DNA from: Nymphaea colorata
Lineage: Eukaryota; Streptophyta; Magnoliopsida; Nymphaeales; Nymphaeaceae
Assembly (NCBI RefSeq): GCF_008831285.2
Contig: NC_045149.1
Span: 22,636,535 to 22,700,534, forward strand
Length of the DNA: 64,000 nt
Reading direction: 5' to 3'
Both the position numbers and the translations under genes were made by a program. Below are positions 54,711 through 64,000 of this stretch, piece after piece. How positions within the stretch are numbered: position 1 is the first letter of the stretch; each line of letters opens with the position of its first letter. The notes beneath the pieces are model-generated. The model was not told where the DNA came from and made no database searches. It was given only the letters and a program-made list of their open reading frames with translations.

Positions 54711-56808
54711 CCAGCTGATAATATCGTTCAAGCCATCTTTTCCCAATTTTCGTGGCCATGAAAGAGACATTTTGCTTTCTGTTTATCTAGTTGTTCCTTG
54801 TAAAGTTTTGTGTGGAACAATGGATTTAGATGGGCTATTCCTTTTGTTTCCGGTTCAGCCTTCTGTTGGTGATTGCTAGTAGCAAAGTTCTTCAAACGTC
54901 TATTGTGAATTTCTTTTCTCAGACATTTTCAGGAATTCTTTTACATCATCGTCTAATTTTCTTGCCAGGGACCTTGTCAGGTGCCACATGAAATGATTTT
55001 TTTTTTCTCCCCTATCCATGAAATTGTGTAGCTACCCTGCGTTTAAGCATGTGGGCACTGGGCATGCATGTGCTGCTGTTCTATTCCTACATAACCATTG
55101 TTGGTTCAAAGCTACCAGGTTCTGCTGGCATCGTTGTGGTCGTCTCCGATGTTCAGAATGTGATGATTGAAACTTATTCTCTTTATCTGTTCAATCTTTA
55201 AAATGACTGGATCTTGCAGAATGAGGTTTGCCATTCTTACTAGCATGTTGCGGGCCTTTAGGATTTTTCCTTATTTAAAAATAGAGTATGTTTCCTCTGT
55301 ATACCTCATGTTTCCTCTGTATACCTCACTCTTGTTGGTTATACTTGTTAGAGTCCTTGTCATTTGTTCATGGTGGTTGAAATCCCGATGCTTGTTGAAA
55401 AAGGACAATAATCAACAAGCAGGCACTTGTATCATGTTTAACGTACCACTTGGAACCTTTCATTGCACAACTGCCTGTACTTTTCACCATCTTAGCTCTC
55501 TATTACGAATTGTTTCATCTGTATTCTCAATCTATTGAAAGGTTTGCTTGACATAGGACAACCTTTATCTCGTTGAATGTAGTTTCGGACGTTTGATTAC
55601 CTCTTTTTTTGTTCCCTTGTTTTTCTAATACTTAGCACTAATCCTTACTATATTTGTTAAAAGTTCTGCCTACCCTGATTTTATCAAAAAGTAAAGAGGG
55701 TTAATCCTTGGTTGAACAATTTGGCTGCAAACACAAGCAGGTAAGGAACCCACGAAAGTGAGAGTACAACTGGCCTTCTAAATGTTTTCTTCAAAGTATC
55801 CTTCTTCTTCTCCGTAAACATTTTCCAATGCACAGAGAGAACCTTCCACAACGTACACAGTGAAACCTCAAAAGCACCTCACCGATGCATATCTACAGAC
55901 AGAACGAACAGCAGAGGTGGTAAATCTCCTTAGAACATATACTGCACGTCCTCGAATTAAGATGTTTCTACGAAGCAGCAGATCTCTGCTTCAATGGTCT
56001 GCATGTGTAAATAGCTTGGTTTCTCTGTGATGCAAAGCGTAATAACGGGGATCCTGCTCTTTCTGTTGTGCCTTTTCACCAAAAGCTATAACAATAAAGC
56101 TGTGGCCAACTTTCTGTGCAACTATCTCACCGCCCAATTTAGAGTCCAAATGAACCAACGTCCTTATTGAGCTGATCAACTTAAACACCATAATATTTAT
56201 ACCAAGTTCAGTTGGTTTCTTTTAAATGAGATGGGCTTTCTTTTTTTTAGATTAACAGGGAAAATACCAAACAATCTCGTATGTTTGGTGTTTACTGTAA
56301 ATTAATGTGAATTAAGTTCTATTTAGTTTCAATTATTAAGAAAAAAAAGCTCAATCACCCGATTCGATACTGCCAATACAGCTCGATTCCTTGCATGGTA
56401 TTATTCCAAGCGGCTCGGCTTCAAAAATGGACAAATTTGGTCGGAACCACCTTATCGGATACTGACAACAACACCACAAACTGCATCACACCAACCAATC
56501 ACATGACTGAATTCGCTTTGGCCTTAACACTCATCCGCTCGGTAGTACGACATGGTATTGATCAATAGGAACTCGCTTTTTGGATCTTTGCTCATCCATT
56601 GGGTTCCACCTCCAATCATCAAAATCTAAGCACACGAGGAAGAGATTCGTTTTTGAAACCGCATTCAAGTGTAAGGAGTAAATACATGTACTGGACAAGA
56701 AGTCCCAGGGACAAACACGTTGATGACATTCACAAAAAACGGAGGAACGAGACGGAGCAAAAAGATCTTTCCTCATGAGTCCCCGAGGCGCGCTATCTCA
56801 ACAGGCCG
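54711..56808. other. Region between convergent LIL3 and WRC-domain genes
   Basis: It contains the LIL3 3' UTR and downstream sequence, generally T-rich. A 30-base local duplication (ATGTTTCCTCTGTATACCTC repeated at about 55289-55330) is the only repeat noticed. One short - strand frame (55991-56191) is listed separately as uncertain. Confidence 0.5.
55991..56191 (-). CDS. Unidentified short open frame (66 aa)
   Basis: The frame encodes a protein-like sequence with VHLDSKLGGEIVAQKVGHSF and EQDPRYYALHHRETKL and ends in TGA. A TATAAATATT run lies directly before the ATG, too close for a promoter. The composition is more protein-like than neighbouring frames, so it may be a last exon or a remnant of a larger gene. 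No family was recognised and no upstream exon was found. Confidence 0.3.
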   Translation of the reverse strand: MVFKLISSIRTLVHLDSKLGGEIVAQKVGHSFIVIAFGEKAQQKEQDPRYYALHHRETKLFTHADH

Positions 56809-57129
56809 TTACTCTGAAGAAGAGGCTTCATCCTGCAGCCGGCTGGATATCCTCCGCTCAACAGCGACAGCCACCTTCTTCCTCTTCTTCTTCGTCTTCC
56901 CCGCAGGTTTGTTCTCTCCCTTCTCCGGGCTTCCGTAGTTGGGAGCGGCAATGGCATTCGAAGGCAGGGATTTTCCCTGATTGAGAAGGGCCTGGTGCTG
57001 GAAGTAGTGGACCTGGCAGAGGGGTTTGTCATGGAGGCGCCAGTTTTTGCACCTCCAGTGCTTGCCATTCTGCCTGGCGCAACGCAGTGACCGTGGAGGA
57101 GTGATCTTCCTCCGCCTGTCCATCATCAT
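56809..57129 (-). CDS. Small WRC-domain protein
   Basis: A single-exon frame starts at the first of three tandem ATGs (57129; the frame is open up to 57171). It encodes about 106 residues: basic MMMDRRRKITPPRSLR, then CARQNGKHWRCKNWRLHDKP and LCQVHYFQHQALL. The spacing is Cys-x9-Cys-x10-Cys-x2-His, the WRC zinc-binding motif. A lysine-rich stretch (KTKKKRKKV), likely a nuclear localisation signal, and an SSS-rich end follow. WRC domains occur in plant growth-regulating factors and in JmjC histone demethylases of the JMJ25 group. Here no QLQ or JmjC domain is attached. The protein may be a stand-alone DNA- or chromatin-binding factor; the function is inferred only from the motif. A (GA)n tract lies about 190 bp upstream. 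Confidence 0.75.
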   Translation of the reverse strand: MMMDRRRKITPPRSLRCARQNGKHWRCKNWRLHDKPLCQVHYFQHQALLNQGKSLPSNAIAAPNYGSPEKGENKPAGKTKKKRKKVAVAVERRISSRLQDEASSSE

Positions 57130-57316
57130 GGGGAGCCTTACTAGGACGGAGAGAGAGATGGAATGGATCAACCGGGAAGGGACCCCTACTAATATACTGC
57201 ACAGGGAAACAGCGTGTAGAGAGGATGGCAGCGCGTTTGAATATTTAAAATTTCACCGCTGGCGCCATTTCTGTTCTGAGTTTTCCTGCTGATAGGCGAG
57301 ACTTCCGAGAATGGCG

Positions 57317-57321
<5 letters not shown>

Positions 57322-57350
<29 letters not shown>
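57322..57350. repeat. (CT)n microsatellite upstream of the WRC gene
   Basis: About 14 CT units, or (GA)n on the coding strand of the WRC-domain gene. GA-rich tracts in plant 5' leaders and promoters can bind BPC/GAGA factors; that role here is inference. Confidence 0.9.
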
Positions 57351-57783
57351 AGCTGTGGATCCGAGAAAGCCATGACAAGACGGCGGCAGCGTGCCACAGT
57401 TGGAAAATGAAACCTTTTTGAAAGACCGGCTTAATGCAGACCAGAAATTACACGAAGAATTGGAGAAAAATACACCCAGAGCTCGTACACGCGCGGGTAT
57501 CAAGCTGCTTTCAAGTTTCAATGTCTCCCCGACATCAAATGCGACGGCTAACTAAAACTGCATGGCATGAAATTTTGTTTTTTTCATATTTTTCATCTTG
57601 ACATCATTAAGCTTCCAAAGGTACAAACGTTAAGTACAATTGAAACTCCATCAAAGAACTAACTGATCTCTCAGTTGAAAAATTACTGGTAAGAGGCAGA
57701 AAAAAGAAACTCCCAATAAGATGACTGCTTTTCCTAGTGTAATGGTTACTTATTCTTCAAACTGTTGCAGATAATCCTATTAC

Positions 57784-61952
<4,169 letters not shown>

Positions 61953-63014
61953 TTAAATGCAGTACCTCAGCTACCCTCATCCTTTCCATATAATACCTAT
62001 GATATCCTACGAAAACGCTATTTTACTAAATCACGAGGTTTCGTACAAGAATCGGGAAACTTTATTATGTAAAAAAAAGTATTGCACTTTTTAGTATAAC
62101 ATTTTTTATCCACAAGTTCTATCGTTTTAAAGGAATTTTACATAGCCCCTAAAACTCTAATATTAATACTTTTTTTTTTGTATAAATCCTCTTCTGAGCT
62201 AAATTCTGATCAATTTGAGATTTAGTTTTCTAATTTCTTCTAATAGTTGTGATTAGATATTCTTAGACAAAGTATTTTCAATTTTGCCCTCAACAAATGT
62301 TTGTTTGACACCTTGATCTGTAAAAAAAAATAAAAAAAAATAAACTTTGAAAGGGCAAATGAGGTCAATTTTCAATCAAATTTTGCATACACCACAAATT
62401 ACTATTCAATTAATTACTGATTTTCCAAACTCCACACAGATGCTTTGTCTACATTAACAAGAACCCTACCACTTAAAAAGGGCACGTCTTTCATAACTCA
62501 TGTCAATAAAATATAGAAAATCTCTTATTTAAAAAAAAAATATGACTAACGTTTAATATAAAAAGAAAATGGTACAAGGTCAAATTGACCACGTTGAAAA
62601 CATTGATAAGGTTTGAACCAAGAAAAGTCTAAAAGCAAATTTAAAAAAAAAAAAAAAATCAATGAGTATTTGCCTCTTATCAACCCACGTCAGCTCGTGA
62701 ACAAATCAAGAAACTTTTTATTGGACTTGGTTTTGGAATAAGCCTCTTTCTGTTTTCTTTCTCTTGCTTTTGGGGTTCGGAACTCGACTTAGCTTTATCA
62801 ATTAATAAAGCCTAAATTTAACTTTTTGTGAGTCAGTGTGGACAATTGCCAACACAAACACTTATATGGGTTTCCACACAGAATAAGCTCAGTTTGTTCA
62901 GTTAAGAGCCGCCTGAGCTCAAACTAAGTCTTGAGTCGAGTCGAGCTTAGCCGAGTCGAGACCCAACATCAGTTTTTGGTTTAAACGTCGCATTTTTCAT
63001 ATGAAAATGAAATT

Positions 63015-63305
63015 TTAACTAAATATAAACATAAATAAAAATAAAAATAAAATGTCGTTAAGAAAAAAAAAAAAGTATTTGACTGGTTCAACATAGAGGA
63101 GAATGAGTGACTGACACAATGGAAAGCATTTGATTACATATAAAAAAGATAAAAGAAGCTCCAAAGCCTCCTTTTTCTCAGGAAAGGGTGGTGGGGGCAT
63201 TTCGGTCAAAGTCTCTTCCTTCACAGTTAGCCGGGTCGCAGCGTCACAGCTGACGTATGGATAAGCCCTTGCACTATCAATTTCTTCTTCCTCCTCTATT
63301 CCCAT
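63015..63305 (-). CDS. Unidentified short open frame (96 aa)
   Basis: The frame begins MGIEEEEEIDSARAYPYVSC, continues with a Lys/Glu/Pro-rich part (EMPPPPFPEKKEAL), and ends in a hydrophobic, A/T-driven tail (YFFFFLNDILFLFLF). The first 55 residues lie in G/C-richer DNA than the rest, so only that part could be an exon. No family was recognised. Confidence 0.2.
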   Translation of the reverse strand: MGIEEEEEIDSARAYPYVSCDAATRLTVKEETLTEMPPPPFPEKKEALELLLSFLYVIKCFPLCQSLILLYVEPVKYFFFFLNDILFLFLFMFIFS

Positions 63306-63799
63306 TCTCCCGCACTAATTGCTCTTATTTGCCCTTATAATTACAGAGACGCCACTGGATAAACTCCTACGTCATTAAAAATTTAAAATGCTATAGATAT
63401 ATTGCTTAATTTTTATTATTATTCATGGTAAATTTTGTGCACCTTGCATTTTTATTTTAAATTCTGTGTATCACTATTTTCACCTATATTTAGTTTCATT
63501 TATATAATTATTACGCAAACTTATAGGCTTCCACTTCCTAGCAACCTAGTTATTCTTCCTATGAAATTTGCGTTAAACAGAGGGGTAATCTAATCTTGAT
63601 TATGATGAAAATGAGCATCGTTTTTGTGTAGTCCAAATGATAGTTGGTAAGCTTGTGTTCACGGACAACTAAGTCATTGGTAAGGATGAAACCAGACATT
63701 TTTTATTTATAGCTTCATAATTTTAACAAAGGTTAAAATATAAATTTTTAAATTTTTTATATAAGATAAATTAGTTTTTTAAAAATTTATATGTTATAT

Positions 63800-63940
63800 A
63801 CCCCTTTGACTTTGCTTCTTGACTCATCGACTCGATCGAGTATTCAAATAAACATAATGTAAATTACTGCAGGTGAATCGAGCCAAACCTTGATTTCGTG
63901 GTGATTTTAGAGTCAGCCCAGCCCACGAGTTTGCAAACTA
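63800..63940. repeat. ACTCG-rich repeat, right end of CATAGTTTGC-type element
   Basis: Words GACTCATCGACTCGATCGAG and GAATCGAGCC are followed by the end GTTTGCAAACTATG, the inverse of the CATAGTTGGCAAAC terminus at 49432. The left end is not clear, so the copy is probably truncated. Confidence 0.4.
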
Positions 63941-64000
63941 TGATCCAAATGTAATTGAGCCACGTATTTATATTCTCACAAGTAAAATGATTGATTAATG

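Overview
The window is nuclear DNA of a flowering plant. The genes are split by many GT-AG introns, there are Ty1/copia and hAT-type transposons, and two genes encode plant or chloroplast proteins (LIL3 and a plant-type NAD(H) glutamate dehydrogenase). The species cannot be named from the sequence alone. No bacterial, organellar or CRISPR-like content was recognised.

Layout. (1) 1-1860, + strand: the 3' part of a copia retrotransposon with an intact reverse transcriptase/RNase H frame and its 3' LTR. (2) 2399-35811, - strand: a very large gene for an SRS2-like UvrD/Rep-family DNA helicase. Seventeen coding exons could be placed. The last exons (motifs V and VI) lie beyond the left edge, and at least one exon between 31714 and 35572 was not found. 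Its introns hold two small hAT-type MITEs and a 12.9-kb nested cluster at 17232-30106. (3) 39545-45720, + strand: a complete eight-exon gene for a TMEM135-like/Tim17-22-23-family membrane protein (535 aa). (4) 52260-54710, + strand: a complete three-exon gene for the chloroplast light-harvesting-like protein LIL3 (251 aa). (5) 56809-57129, - strand: a single-exon gene for a small WRC-domain protein. (6) 57784-61724, - strand: a complete nine-exon glutamate dehydrogenase gene (411 aa). The intergenic stretches hold old repeats, microsatellites and no other convincing gene.

The most notable structure is a set of insertions nested five levels deep in one helicase intron. A copia element (252-bp LTRs, TSD CATAC) contains a hAT-type MITE of about 400 bp (TSD CCTAACAT). 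The MITE contains a solo LTR of about 3.3 kb (TSD ATTAG). That LTR contains a second solo LTR of the same family (3.0 kb, TSD AGAGG) and, separately, a 1.05-kb hAT-type element (TSD GTGCATGC) that has captured a broken copy of the 5' end of a V-ATPase subunit D gene. Every layer has readable target-site duplications, so the order of insertion can be deduced.

The genes are not functionally linked. They are separate nuclear genes for DNA repair, organelle membrane biology, chlorophyll/tocopherol metabolism, a probable nuclear factor and nitrogen metabolism. Exon boundaries were read by eye from splice dinucleotides, reading phase and remembered family sequence. No alignments or RNA data were available.
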